Below, in pieces: positions 1 to 11,530 of a DNA stretch of 64,000 nucleotides. The translations under genes were made by a program, and so were the position numbers. Under the pieces are notes generated by a model that searched no databases, had not been told where the DNA came from, and was given only the letters and a program-made list of their open reading frames with translations. The stretch's first letter is position 1, and every line of letters starts with the position of its first letter. Source of the stretch: Eledone cirrhosa (taxonomy: Eukaryota > Mollusca > Cephalopoda > Octopoda > Eledonidae); contig OZ024742.1 in the NCBI GenBank assembly GCA_964016885.1, positions 115,392,939-115,456,938 of the forward strand, written 5' to 3'.

Positions 1-59
1 GCGTTATGGTCACCACATCCGGAACATCGAAGAAATATATTAGCTGCTGATATATTCTG

Positions 60-480
60 ATGCACCGAAATCCTCAATTATTTCCACGCCCTGCGGATAC
101 TTCCAATCCGCTGCCCAACCTATTTCTTCTTCTTCTTCTTCTTCTTCTTCTTCTTCTTCTTCTTCTTCTTCTTCTTTTTCAGAGTGTCGTGGGGGCAGAG
201 TCCGCAAACACTCCTTCCTGCGGGTTCTATCAGACGCAAATATCTCCAACTGATCCAGCTGAATCCCCAAGGGAACCTAGACAAGCTTATGGATGTCATC
301 CAACCATATTGATAAGGATCGCCCCTAGGTCTCCAGAATGCAGTACTCGGCATAAAACATATCACATGTCGGGATCACCATCTCCGTTTCTCGAGATCTC
401 AAAGAGGTTTCGGAATTGAGGAAACCTTAGGCCGTAATATTGAATAATAATATATGCACAATGCAACATTATTTGGAGGA
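60..480. other. Unassigned sequence with a (TTC)n tract
   Basis: No gene is recognisable. The open frames through here are produced by a (TTC)n tract at about 122-177. The segment around 190-215 shares a block of about 25 nt (GGGGGCAGAGTC followed by AAACACTCC) with 35,570-35,592, so it is probably a remnant of an interspersed repeat that I cannot classify. Confidence 0.4.
122..178 (+). repeat. (TTC)n microsatellite
   Basis: An uninterrupted CTT/TTC trinucleotide run that reads as poly-Leu or poly-Glu in shadow frames. Confidence 0.95.
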
Positions 481-499
481 AGAGCAAAGTTGATTAACT

Positions 500-1740
500 C
501 ACCCCTGTACATGAATGGTACTTAATCGTATGTACCACGAATGGATGGAACACAAAGTAAATCTTGCCGCGAATTAAACTCAGAATGTATTGAAGTCAGA
601 ATACATAACACAATTAGCAGCTTTTATTCAACAACATTAACTATATTACAGAAAGAGATATACAATATGAGAAAGTACGAGAGCCTATGATTATATTGAC
701 CAGCATTAATCCATAGTCATTTAGACAAGCATTAACAGTGGTTTCTGATTTAGATACAAGATTAACAAATTCGAGAGAAAGGAAAATCGATTACATCGAG
801 CCCAGTATGTTATTGGTACTTACGTTTATATACCCCGTAAGTATAGAAGACAAAGTAACATATGCAGAATTTGCAATCTGAACGTAAATGGCCATAACAC
901 TATGCCTCAAAACATGTTGTCCGAAGATCTACCAATTTTGCTAATCCACAGTCTTTCAAACATTCACTATTTAGTTTCTGGGCGGTGAATTGGCAGTATC
1001 GGTAGAGGGTTGGACGCCATGCTTTCTAGCATAGTTACGTCCCTTTACAGTCTGAGTTCAAATCCCGCCGAGGTTAACTTTGCCTTTAATCCTAACGGGG
1101 TCGATAAAATAAAGTACCAGTAATGTACTGGGTATTTGCTGGCCTTGTGCCTAAAGTAGAAACAATTATTTAGTTTCTGAATTAGGTACAAGGTGAAGGA
1201 TATGGGGAGAGAGTAAAGTCAATGAAATCGACCCCAATCCATCATTTGTACAATCCCATAATGATGAAAGACAAAGCTAATCTCTGCGGGAGTTGAAATC
1301 AATATAAAAAGGACAGTAATTTTATGTCACGATGCATGTTGTCACAGGCTCTACCTATACTGCCAACCTACCACCTATAGACATGCGTCATAATTGTTAT
1401 TCTTGAGTTAGACACAAGATTAGCAATTTGAAGGTAAAACGAAAACCCAACCTACTGCGTTAAATTTGATTGGCAACGCTATCATCGAGGGTTTTGAAGT
1501 CTGAACATAGAAGGACGTAATTGCATGCTGCAAAGTAGTTTGTCCGACGCTTTATCTATACTGTCAATCCACCAAACGTTTGGGGAAGGTGAACGTCGAT
1601 TAAATCGACCAAAATTCATTATTGGTAATTATTATTAACGACCATGTAAAGATGAAACGCTAAGCTAAAGACAGTCCTCATTTTATGCTGCGTAGTATGG
1701 TGTCAGATTCTTTAGTCATACTGCCAATCCATCGCCATTT
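500..1740 (-). repeat. Cluster of degenerate antisense tRNA-type SINE remnants
   Basis: At least five decayed minus-strand copies of the SINE seen intact elsewhere can be traced, roughly at 505-620, 795-950, 1220-1375, 1430-1575 and 1595-1735. Each keeps the same series of landmarks in order: a GTAC..TTAT / ATCGACC-like block, a GATGRAAGACAAAGT-like block, remnants of the complementary B-box (GAA or AA..CTCAGA), and an end resembling TACTGCCAATCCACC. They share orientation and recur every 150-400 bp, which suggests an old tandem or serially nested array. A younger sense copy sits inside at 981-1170. Confidence 0.6.
981..1170 (+). mobile_element. tRNA-derived SINE, full length
   Basis: This has the same layout as the other copies in the window: a 5' tRNA-like head beginning near GGTGAATTGGCAGTATCGG, a pol III B-box GTTCAAATCC around 1050-1060, a central GGGGTCGATAAAATAAAGT block, and the 3' end CTTGTGCCTAAAGTAGAAAC-AATTATT with no poly(A). 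A 13-bp direct repeat TATTTAGTTTCTG lies at 968-980 and 1167-1179, so the target-site duplication is clean and the insertion is younger than the surrounding remnants. SINEs encode no protein; retrotransposition would depend on a partner LINE. Confidence 0.9.
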
Positions 1741-1899
1741 AAAAATGCATAGATAAGGATTTATTTATTAGCCACTCAGCAGTCACACATTGAAAAACAA
1801 TACAGACCGTAGGGACGCTACAGTATGGGCTTTGGCGCATAAATGGCCATATAACAAAGTTAAGAACATATATAAAATACATTGCGAAATATATATTTT

Positions 1900-2810
1900 C
1901 CAATAGCGGTGCTTCTGAGCGCCACACATGGAGAATACGTACTAAAAGCCACGATCGTTCTTACCGCCAGGGTAAATGCCATATCCATGTCTCGCCCTCC
2001 AAGCTACCGGCTCATACGCAGAGAAGGTCCGGGCACTCTGGACATACTCGTCTCACTCACCCATATTTCAACAAACTACTTAGAAAAAAACATTTCTCTC
2101 ATCAACTTGATTTTCCTCTTCAAGTGAAGCCTCTAAGAGTTATCCAGGTCTTCTGCGTAGAGGAAACTGTTTCTTTTCAACGATTTCAAACGTTCACACA
2201 AAATGACCTCTTTTGCAATTGCCACCAGGCAGATAAAATCTGCCTGCTCTTCTCGGCTAATGGAAGGCAGCAGGTCAATTCGTTTATGGATTCAGCTGAT
2301 AGCCGGATCCTTCCTACAGATGGCAGCAGGTGTTCAACAAAAAACAACAAGGCAGCAATGCTCGGGCATTCGACGTCTGCATGAAGGATGAATGTGTTGC
2401 CATGCACGCGTCTCGGACAGGCCCGGCAGACATTACCTCCATGCCTATAGAGTTGATCTCGAATTGGCAAGGCTCCTCAATATCACTTCCAGGCCAGAGG
2501 TATCTGGAAAATTGGTTAGTTTCTTATTGTCGATGCGCAGATTCTCCTAAAATATACTGTCTCCTAAAATATACTTCTTCCATATTCTAATGCTTTATAG
2601 AATGCCGTCAACAAGCGCTTTTGCTCGTTTCTCACTTGACCTAGCCAAAGGGTAACCACACTTATTCACTCTCAGAGAAGTGTTGGATATGTTGTATCTT
2701 CAGCGCATTTTTATTCGTGATCAGTCACGGCTAGCCCAGTCCTCCACACAACGTGTGTTGAGAGGAAATGGACCGCCTAACAAGTGGTACCAATTTAAGC
2801 AGGACAGGGC
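1900..2810 (-). pseudogene. LINE 3' half (zf-RVT region and 3' UTR), decayed
   Basis: The minus strand encodes a zf-RVT-like tail: LPIRDQLYRHGG, then CPRR..HGNTFILHA..CPSIA.L and VEHLLPSVGRIRLSAES (residues read from about 2470 down to 2275). The same order occurs at 7353-7057 with a better CxxC (CPRC), a conserved HAL..CPSIADLW and the same GRIQLSAEA ending, so the two are copies of one family. The segment upstream in element terms (2590-2810) matches 7390-7720, and the 3' UTR (1900-2120) matches 6600-6900. zf-RVT is the zinc-binding domain downstream of the reverse transcriptase in several non-LTR retrotransposons. Here the second Cys of the first CxxC is lost and frames are broken, so it is dead. 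The clade is uncertain (L1/Tx1-like is my best guess). Confidence 0.6.
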
Positions 2811-3395
2811 ACAACTGTTATGATATGTAGATAACGGATGTATATACGTATGCACCACATCTACGCGACTTTCATGGATACACTCCTCTCAGGTCATTTC
2901 TGTTTGACAGAGGCCACCTTACCTTTTACTTCATCTCAGTGTGTGTCCATCTGGAGCTCCAGATGAAACCAGACAACTAGCAATATTACCGATTCCCCCG
3001 TGCTATGCTGACGACGCTGTTGGTGGCATTGACCTGCTTCTCAAAGTGCCGAGCTGCAGTTTCACCTATCATTCCTTGCTAATTTCTGCTTGCATTACTT
3101 CAGCATAGGGCCTCGGCTTCTTTTCAAATCCCATAACATCGACAGCAATCATCTTTCATCACTGCGTTCTGTCACATTTTCTTATGTTTCGGTATTAATG
3201 TAGAATTTTTTCAAAGATACTTAAAGCGCTTGTATAACATGCACTGCCAGCAATTACCTTGCACAGTTTTCCATGCAATACTTTTTTGGGGATCTACACT
3301 CTTCTAGGCGTAGTATGTAACATGAGAAGAGAAATACACCTTTGCAGATACATGAATAAATCATCCATCCGTCCAAGCATCAATAGATACATTCA
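2811..3395. other. No recognisable gene
   Basis: Mixed-composition DNA with no coding frame that I can support. Part of it may be further 5' sequence of the decayed LINE just upstream. Confidence 0.4.
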
Positions 3396-3487
3396 TAAAT
3401 ACATACATACATACATACTTACATACACACTTACACACACGCACATACACACACACACATACACACACACCAACACAACCACACACG

Positions 3488-3571
<84 letters not shown>

Positions 3572-3590
3572 CACATACATATGGTGTCAT
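3396..3590 (+). repeat. Compound microsatellite (CATA)n-(CA)n-(TA)n
   Basis: CATA repeats, then CA-rich repeats, then an uninterrupted TA run at about 3496-3560, then GTAT units. The 183-aa and 125-aa frames through it are artefacts. Confidence 0.95.
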
Positions 3591-4440
3591 ACAATATTTT
3601 ACAAGCTTATTCATATACCAATGTTCTCGCATATATGTACATGCCAATGCACGCATATACACGCAAACAGAAAACAGAAATGCACTAGCATTTGTCAAAA
3701 ATCTTGTAGAAAATGTATTTTTAGTCACCAGGTGGTGTTTGGCTGATGCAGAAAGAAACATGTTATTCACAAAAATATTTCACTTGCTGTTGTTATTAGC
3801 GATACAGTAAAGTTACTCATTGTTATTCATGTCTGATTTTGTTATGTTAATAACCTTGGTGTGTTTGTTTCTCTTTATGTTTTATTTTTGCAATTTAATT
3901 TGCAGTTATTAATTTGGCTACAGGTGTGACATTTTTAATGGCCATTATACACATATACTTACTAATTTGTTACTGTTTCTACGTTTTTTACTTGTTGTTG
4001 ACCATGTTATATTACAATGATGGGGTATTAGTGGTCGCATTAGTTGTAGCTTTCGTGGTGGTGTGTAGGTAACTCTGGTGTGGATGTGGAGGGAGTGCTT
4101 CTGCTCCTGGTTGATGTTTGCAGAGTTGATGGTGGCATTTTTATTAGTATGGATACTGCTTGTGGTGGTGTCGGTAGTATTAGTTGTGTAGATGAATTTG
4201 CGTAAATAATCGTGGCATTGTAAGGTTTATTGATTAGAGTGTATATGTATATATATATATACGGCCGTCTGTGAGAGTGAGTATATACATATCGGTGCAA
4301 ATGCTGGTGGAGTTGTAGGTTGGTATGACGGGTGGGAGTGCAAAAGCTGATTGAGATTAGAAGACTGGCCGTCCGTATGTTTGTGTGAGTTTGTGTTAAT
4401 CGTCAGAGGTAGTGTGAGTGAACACAGTTCGTTGTATCAG
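3591..4440. other. AT-rich sequence, no recognisable gene
   Basis: The part at 4030-4200 is GT/GGTG-rich low complexity. I see nothing coding. Confidence 0.5.
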
Positions 4441-4442
4441 CC

Positions 4443-4668
<226 letters not shown>

Positions 4669-4669
4669 C

Positions 4670-5059
4670 AAGATGGGAATGTTGCTGTTGAATACAAGTT
4701 ATATTTAAAGTTGTTGAAATAAACAGTTTAAGAGAATCCCTGGAGGTGCTCTGTCCAAATAGCACAACTATTATTTTCATGTATTACTAAAAATAACCAT
4801 CTTTGTTTTATATATTCTAATTCTCTAAAGAACTGCACATCAATAACATTATTTTAAAAACCAATTAGACAAATTAAACAAATTACATAGACTCTAAGAG
4901 AAACAAAAGTTATCATTTAGCACTAAAAATACTTTGGTTTCAATGGTGGCGGTGGTGCATATGGTGGATGTGAGAAACATTATGTTTTGTGGCTGGGGGT
5001 GTCGATATTACTTGTGTCGGTGTTTACATGCTTATACATTTAGAAATACACACATACAA

Positions 5060-5060
<1 letters not shown>
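4670..5060. other. AT-rich sequence, no recognisable gene
   Basis: No coding potential or known repeat is seen. Confidence 0.5.
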
Positions 5061-6070
<1,010 letters not shown>

Positions 6071-6430
6071 TATATATATATATAACATATTATAGACGTT
6101 AATACACACCTCAATACGTGTGTGTGTATATGCATGTGCCTATCTGTTTCTGGGTCTATATTTTTTTGTGCGAATGTATAATGTAAGTTCGTAGATGTTG
6201 ATGAGTGCTCCAATGTTTCGAATAAAGGACCAGCATACTCATTAAGTGTGCATTTTACCCAAAAATATGCTTTCAACAAAGGCCTCTTTGAGATATACCA
6301 AGATGCAATTTGTGGCATAACTGGCTCTTTGAAATAGAGGAACACTTTATATATTACATGACAAGTTAAATGTAACTCACGACCATACACTCATATGCCA
6401 TACATCCAAATCAGTAAAATACGGGCCTTG

Positions 6431-6433
<3 letters not shown>
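6071..6433. other. No recognisable gene
   Basis: A short (TA)n at 6067-6082, a GT-rich patch, then unassigned sequence. The 127-aa minus-strand frame has no recognisable motif and runs into the PLE arm. Confidence 0.4.
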
Positions 6434-6497
<64 letters not shown>

Positions 6498-6528
6498 ATA
6501 ATAATGATAATAATAATAATAATCATAA
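6434..6528 (+). repeat. (TA)n followed by (AAT)n
   Basis: Pure TA at 6434-6488, then (AAT)n to about 6528. The (AAT)n is the complement of the (ATT)n tail of the minus-strand LINE that ends here. Confidence 0.9.
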
Positions 6529-7760
6529 TGTTTTCTTTATTAACCACAAGGGTCTACATAAAGTAGACGTTGAAGGAGAGTACAGGACAATACAGGGCGG
6601 TACAAATGGGCATTTCCGCGTGTAAAAAACAAGAAACAGAGGATGTAATAATAGAAAATTGAAAAAATCACCAATAGGGGGAGACTTCCGAGCGACATTC
6701 GTAGAGAAAGCCCATTAAAAAGCCACAGTGACCCTGACCAACAGTGCAAGTGCCCTCTCCCAGTTTTCCACCTTTAATTTAAAGACACATACTCAAAGTA
6801 GGCCCATTCACTCGGGCCATACTTGCTTCTCTCACCCATCTTTCAACAAAATGCTGGAAAGAGAGCACTTCTCTCTCTACCCTGATTTTCCTTTTCAAAT
6901 GAAATTTGAAAAAGTTAATCAGGGCATCAGCGAAGAGGGAAGTGCTCGTCTTCAGCCCTTTCAAACGTGTCCACCATATTATCTCTTTCGCCATGGCCAC
7001 CAGACAGATAAAAACTGCCTGCCCTTCCCGGCTAAAGGAAGAGGGTGGGACAATCCTCACAATGCCTCAGCTGATAGCTGGATCCGTCCTACACGTGACA
7101 GCAGGTGTTCGATATAAACCCACAAGTCAGCAATGCTCGGACACTGGACGAGTGCGTGCAGGACGGTTTCGTCACCCTGCGCGCATCTTGGACATGCCCG
7201 ACTAACGGCACCTCCATGCCTGTAGAGTTTATCCCGAACTGGCAAAGCTCCTCGGTAGCACTGCCAGACCAGGGATTCTGGAAGTTGTCCATTGGCCCTG
7301 GCCCGAAAGTCCTTCCGAAGAGATTGGCTAGTTGATTTTCGTCGACACCTCAAGTTTCTCCAAGTACCTCGTCGCTCTTCCCCTCCACTAATTCTCTATA
7401 GAACGCCAAGGTGGAGTTTCCACCGATCACATTCCCCGATTGGTCGAGGGCTGTGAGCGCCTGAAGACATTCCAGTCTCCAAGCGCTCCCTCTCGGTCTT
7501 CGCTTGACCCAGGACTGCAGCTCCGAGCTGGGGAAAGACGTGTCTAACAAACGGCGACCACACCTGCTCACAGTCGAGGAAGAGGTAGAGATGTCGTAGC
7601 CTGAGCGCGTGTCTGCGCATCATAGGCCACGGCATGCCCAGCCCTCCACGTAGCGTGTGTTGACAGCATATGGACCGGCTGACCATCGGAGCGCGTCCCT
7701 TCCACAAAAAGCGAAAGAGCAAATGCACCAGCTTTGCAGATTGGGAACTGCCATGAAGTC
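6529..7760 (-). pseudogene. LINE 3' half with zf-RVT domain, 3' UTR and tail
   Basis: Minus-strand coding segments run from 7728 to 7057. First comes an FLWKGRAPMVSR..GGLGMP motif followed by ALRLRHLYLFL, typical of the region after the RT in L1/Tx1-like LINEs. Next (7353-7057) is a zf-RVT domain with LPVRDKLYRHGG, CPRC, ETVLHALVQC and SIADLW, so the zinc ligands C-x2-C, H and C are visible. The 3' UTR runs to a polyadenylation signal AATAAA (complement of 6536-6541) and an (ATT)n tail at 6528-6487. The reverse transcriptase and anything 5' of it are missing: the element is 5'-truncated near 7760, where a plus-strand LINE piece begins. Several frameshifts separate the frames, so it is inactive. 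Confidence 0.7.
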
Positions 7761-7765
7761 AAAGT

Positions 7766-8365
7766 GAAATCCCCAGGAAAAGACAAAATACCAAATTTGT
7801 GGATAAATGCCTTCACAGAGTCTCATGAGCTGTTAGCTCAACTTTAGAATGAAATAGTTAAGGAGCCAGAAAATATACCATCATGGCTAGTTAACGGCAT
7901 TACATTCCTGCTTCCGAAGAATGATGAGACAAACAATCCCAAAACTTACAGACCGATAACTTGCTTGACCACAATGTATAACATTTTAACATCAGTCCTA
8001 ACTGAATATACATATGACCACCTGATAACAGATGACCTATTTCCCAATGAGCAGAAAGGGTGTAAACGAGGCTCATATGGGTGTAAGGATCTGCTTTTGG
8101 TTAACAAAATGATAGTGTCATAGGCGCACTAGGTACTATCTCAAAAAGTTTCCAGGGATGGTTAAAGAAAATTGGTCCCGCCACGCTTTTTGAAACGCTT
8201 CAAAAGGCATGCTTGCTGGGAACAGCAAGAACCCTCTGATACGTCCTGAATAACTGAGGCTGCCGGAACTGGCTTGATATTCATTTCAACAAACTTTCCA
8301 GTTAACTAAAATCAATGACTGAGACTCAAAGAACAATAATAACAATAATAATAATAATAGTAAGT
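7766..8365 (+). mobile_element. Chimeric LINE fragment: RT 5' part joined to a foreign RLE C-terminus
   Basis: 7766-8114 is a near-perfect direct repeat of 9155-9503 (constant offset 1389 bp; I see two substitutions), covering the start of the RT (KSPGKDKIP, LLPKN, YRPITCL). Both copies share the same in-frame TAG after LLAQL, so the stop was present before duplication. From about 8116 the sequence no longer follows the long copy. It reads VIGALGTISKSFQGWLKKIG then LQKACLLGTARTL, the conserved C-terminal end of R2/R4-type elements, but with residues different from the long copy's own C-terminus (11,120-11,255). It ends in an (AAT)n tail at 8333-8360. It is therefore a composite of two related LINEs, inactive. 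Confidence 0.7.
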
Positions 8366-9149
8366 TACTAACTGATATAGAAATTGATCAGATCAATCTA
8401 TTAGCGCAAAGTCAGCTAGGGCATAATGAAACATGTGTCAGTGAAAACGAGGTAAATTGTAACACTTTGAATCCCAGGGTTGGGGCAGAATCACTGACAA
8501 CAGAACAAATTAAAGAAAGGTTGGAAAAAGTGGAGGGAGTGCATGCTCAAGATGAAACTCACAATGAAAACAATGAGATCGTAAATGATGAAGAAATGAA
8601 TATGAATGAACTTGCCAACTTGAAGGATGAAATTATGATCGAATGGATGAAAATGAAAGAATCTGACATGGGGGAACGAGACATCCTCCGAAATAAACCT
8701 TCTCCGATCTGACATAGAAATTTTAACAAACTATGAATTAGGTGAACATGTTAAACAAACTAAACTTAGAAAATTGAAAAGAAAATGCAGTATATAATCA
8801 ACAAGTGACATAGACATGCTGATAGAAATAATCAAGCAAAAAGTGTCGGCCAAAGCTGCTCGTATAAGGCACTTAAAAAACGATCTAGATCCTATAAGGA
8901 CAATAATATGTTCAAAAACAACAAAGAAACATCTACAGAAAAATTGGTAAGTCAACAATAACTGTTAAATCAATACCACCCAAGAAGGAAGAGCAAGAAT
9001 TGTGGGAAAATATCTGGGCCAAAGAAAAAGTTCATAATAGACATGCCTCATGGGCCGACAGACAAATGAATGGTACTGCTCACTTTTAGGAAAAAACATG
9101 GGAAAATATAACAGTTGAACAGTTGCGTTTGGCTCTTAGAAAAACCAGC

Positions 9150-10181
9150 AAATGGAAATCCCCAGGAAAAGACAAAATACCAAATTTGTGGATAAATGCC
9201 TTCACAGAGTCTCATGAGCTGTTAGCTCAACTTTAGAATGAAATAGTTAAGGAGCCAGAAAAGATACCATCATGGCTAGTTAACGGCATTACATTCCTGC
9301 TTCCGAAGAATGATGAGACAAACAATCCCAAAACTTACAGACCGATAACTTGCTTGACCACAATGTATAACATTTTAACATCAGTCCTAACTGAATATAC
9401 ATATGACCACCTGATAACAGATGACCTATTTCCCAATGAGCAGAAAGGGTGTAAACGAGGCTCATATGGGTGTAAGGATCTGCTTTTGGTTAACAACATG
9501 ATACTGGAAGATTGTCATAATAGACACAAAAATCGATCAAATGCTTTGATAGATTATAAAAAAGCGTTCGATAGTTTGCCACACAGTTGGATTGAAAAAT
9601 GTTTAGAGGTTTTCAAAAGATCTCCCGTCGTCAGGAGGTACTTGTCATTCAGTATGAAGACATGGAAAACGGCACTCCTTTTGAATAGTGAAACAAAATC
9701 ACTGGAAGCTGGAGAAGTTAATATTAATTGTGGAATTTTTCAGAGTGACTCTTTATCACCGCTTTTATTCTGCATCGCACTTATACCATTAAGTAAAATG
9801 CTCAATGAAACAATACATGGATATAAGGTCTATGACAAAACCATTAATCACTTGTTCTACATGGATGACCTGAAACTATTTCTAAAAAATGATGGACTAT
9901 TGCAAGGGCTATTATCCATTGTGGTGCAGTTTAGTGATGACATTAAAATGGAGTTTGGAGTAGAAAAATTCCCCAAAGCAACGTTCACCAGAGGAAAGTT
10001 GCTGAAAAGTTCAGACATTTATCTTGACCGGGGGAATGTGATAAGAGTACTTGATCAAGAGGAAACTTACAAAGATCTAGGTGTTTGTGAAGGAGACGGA
10101 ATCAATGAGGGAAAGGATAAGGAAGGAATGTTACCGCAGAGTAAGAGCAATCTTAAGCACGGAATTGAATGCAAGGAATAG
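9150..10181 (+). pseudogene. Reverse transcriptase domain of the R2/R4-like LINE
   Basis: The longest intact frame (9354-10,181) carries RT landmarks: YKKAFDSLPHSWI (motif A, first catalytic Asp), GIFQSDSLSPLLFCIAL (motif B region), FYMDDLKLF (motif C, catalytic DD) and FSDDIKMEFGVEKF downstream. Upstream of its ATG the same frame continues back through LLPKNDETNNPKTYRPITC and KSPGKDKIPNLWI, interrupted by one TAG at 9234. The ATG at 9354 is therefore not the real start; the protein would have begun near 8.4 kb. In motif B the usual GD is SD. The frame ends at 10,181 by decay; homologous coding sequence continues to 11,260 in other frames. The duplicated first third (see 7766-8365) is a useful divergence marker. 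Confidence 0.8.
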
Positions 10182-10689
10182 GATCGATGCCATAAACACG
10201 CTTACCATACCAGTAGTAACCTACAGTTACAAAGTCATCAACTAGTCAAGCACAGAGATCCGTTGAAAACTGCAACAATTGGATTATCTACATATCTAAG
10301 AGAATCACATGATTGGATGATCAAACTCGTTTTGAAACACGAAAGCATCAAAAGATCATACTCCATTACAAAAGATGCACAAAGATACAGTAATGGACTC
10401 CAAATTTCAGAAGTCCCATTTACTGCTGAAATGGAAGACACAGAAAAAGCACAGCAGGTAAAAGTAACTGCAAATAAATAACTGCTACTGAAACTGGCTA
10501 AGAAATGGCAAGAAATACCTCTGTATGGAAAATACCCAGAGCGAGCTAACAATCCTGATGTTGACAACACTTTAACCCAGTAGTGGTTGGCATCCGCTGG
10601 ACTGAAATCGGAGACTGAAGGACTGATTATATCAGCACAAGATCAGTGTCTGCCAACAATAAATTACCAAGCCAACATAATAACAGAAG

Positions 10690-11260
10690 GATGCAGCCCA
10701 TTATGACGTGAATGTAAAAAACAACCAGAGACCATTGATCATATAATTTCAATGTGCAGTCCTATAGCTCAAGCCGAATACCTAAACAGGCAAGACAGAG
10801 CTGCACAATAGATACATTGGATAATGTGTAAGCAGTTTGGCCTGTCCCATCAAAATAATTGGTGGGAGCGTCAACCACCTCCCATACTTAAAAAGATCAC
10901 ATCTCAACCTTGTGGAAATTTAGCATCCAAACAGACGGAAAATAGATGCAAATATATCTGATATAATACTGAAGGACTTTAAAAAGAGCGTATGCCTGCT
11001 AATTGATATGTCCGTTCCAATAGACAAGAATGTATCTATAAAAACATTTTAAAAAATGAGCAAGTATAATGACCTGGAGATAGAAATTGGAAAAAAATGT
11101 GGAAATTGAGAACCAAAACAATACCAGTGGATGTAGGCGCTCTAGCAATGATACCTAAGGGGTCTAATGAATACTTATCGCAAATCCCAGGAAACACGCG
11201 TATAGGAGAAATACAAAAGATAGTAGTAATGGGAACTGCCCATATACTAAGGTAGATTAT
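10690..11260 (+). pseudogene. CCHC zinc knuckle and restriction-like endonuclease of the LINE
   Basis: The frame around 10,695 reads CKKQPETIDHIISMCSPIAQ (Cys, His and Cys ligands visible), followed by AEYLNRQDRAA and WWERQPPP. The nuclease part reads CLLIDMSVPIDKNV then KYNDLEIEI (the Asp-rich core expected of the PD-(D/E)xK-like fold), and after a one-base shift near 11,092 continues RTKTIPVDVGALAMI, YLSQIPGNTRIGEIQKI and GTAHILR to a stop at about 11,254. The order and spacing match the C-terminus of R2/R4-clade elements. Premature stops at 10,700, 10,808 and 11,049 show that it is dead. Confidence 0.7.
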
Positions 11261-11530
11261 GTCAAGATAATTACATCACAAGTCTAAACACCTAACAATG
11301 CATGTGTGTGTATGTATGTTCTTTCTTGAACATGGCGGACCTTGTTGTCTCTTGAGGTCACTGGTTGTGACTTGGTGATAACTCGTATGAACAAGAAGCA
11401 AGATAAATGCAGCTGTAATAATAATAATAATAATAGTAATATTAGAGGATCCCGTTAAAGGTGAAACAGCGAATCTTTGCTTAAACTTTAATCTGTTATT
11501 TTAATTAATAAATAAACAAATATATATATG

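Larger units (their letters stand above)
8390..11445 (+). mobile_element. Non-LTR retrotransposon, R2/R4-like with restriction-like endonuclease
   Basis: An almost full-length but decayed element. In order: an N-terminal region (8467-8712 and onward, Glu/Asn/Met-rich), a pre-RT segment (about 8985-9085), reverse transcriptase (9150-10,100), a CCHC-type motif (10,695-10,760), a restriction-like endonuclease (10,960-11,255), a 3' UTR and a (TAA)n tail (11,419-11,443). Such elements are copied by target-primed reverse transcription after the C-terminal nuclease nicks DNA. In-frame stops occur at about 9088 and 9234 and frameshifts near 10,100-10,240 and 11,090. The tail TAATAATAATAA resembles the tail of the neighbouring truncated copy. 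Confidence 0.75.

Noticed and set aside
40..270. Glu-rich acidic small protein
   Set aside because: The poly-Glu is the complement of a (TTC)n microsatellite.
3259..3810. 183-codon frame across (CATA)n/(TA)n
   Set aside because: The frame exists because of the microsatellite (Tyr-Ile and Thr-His runs); the flanks show no protein motif.
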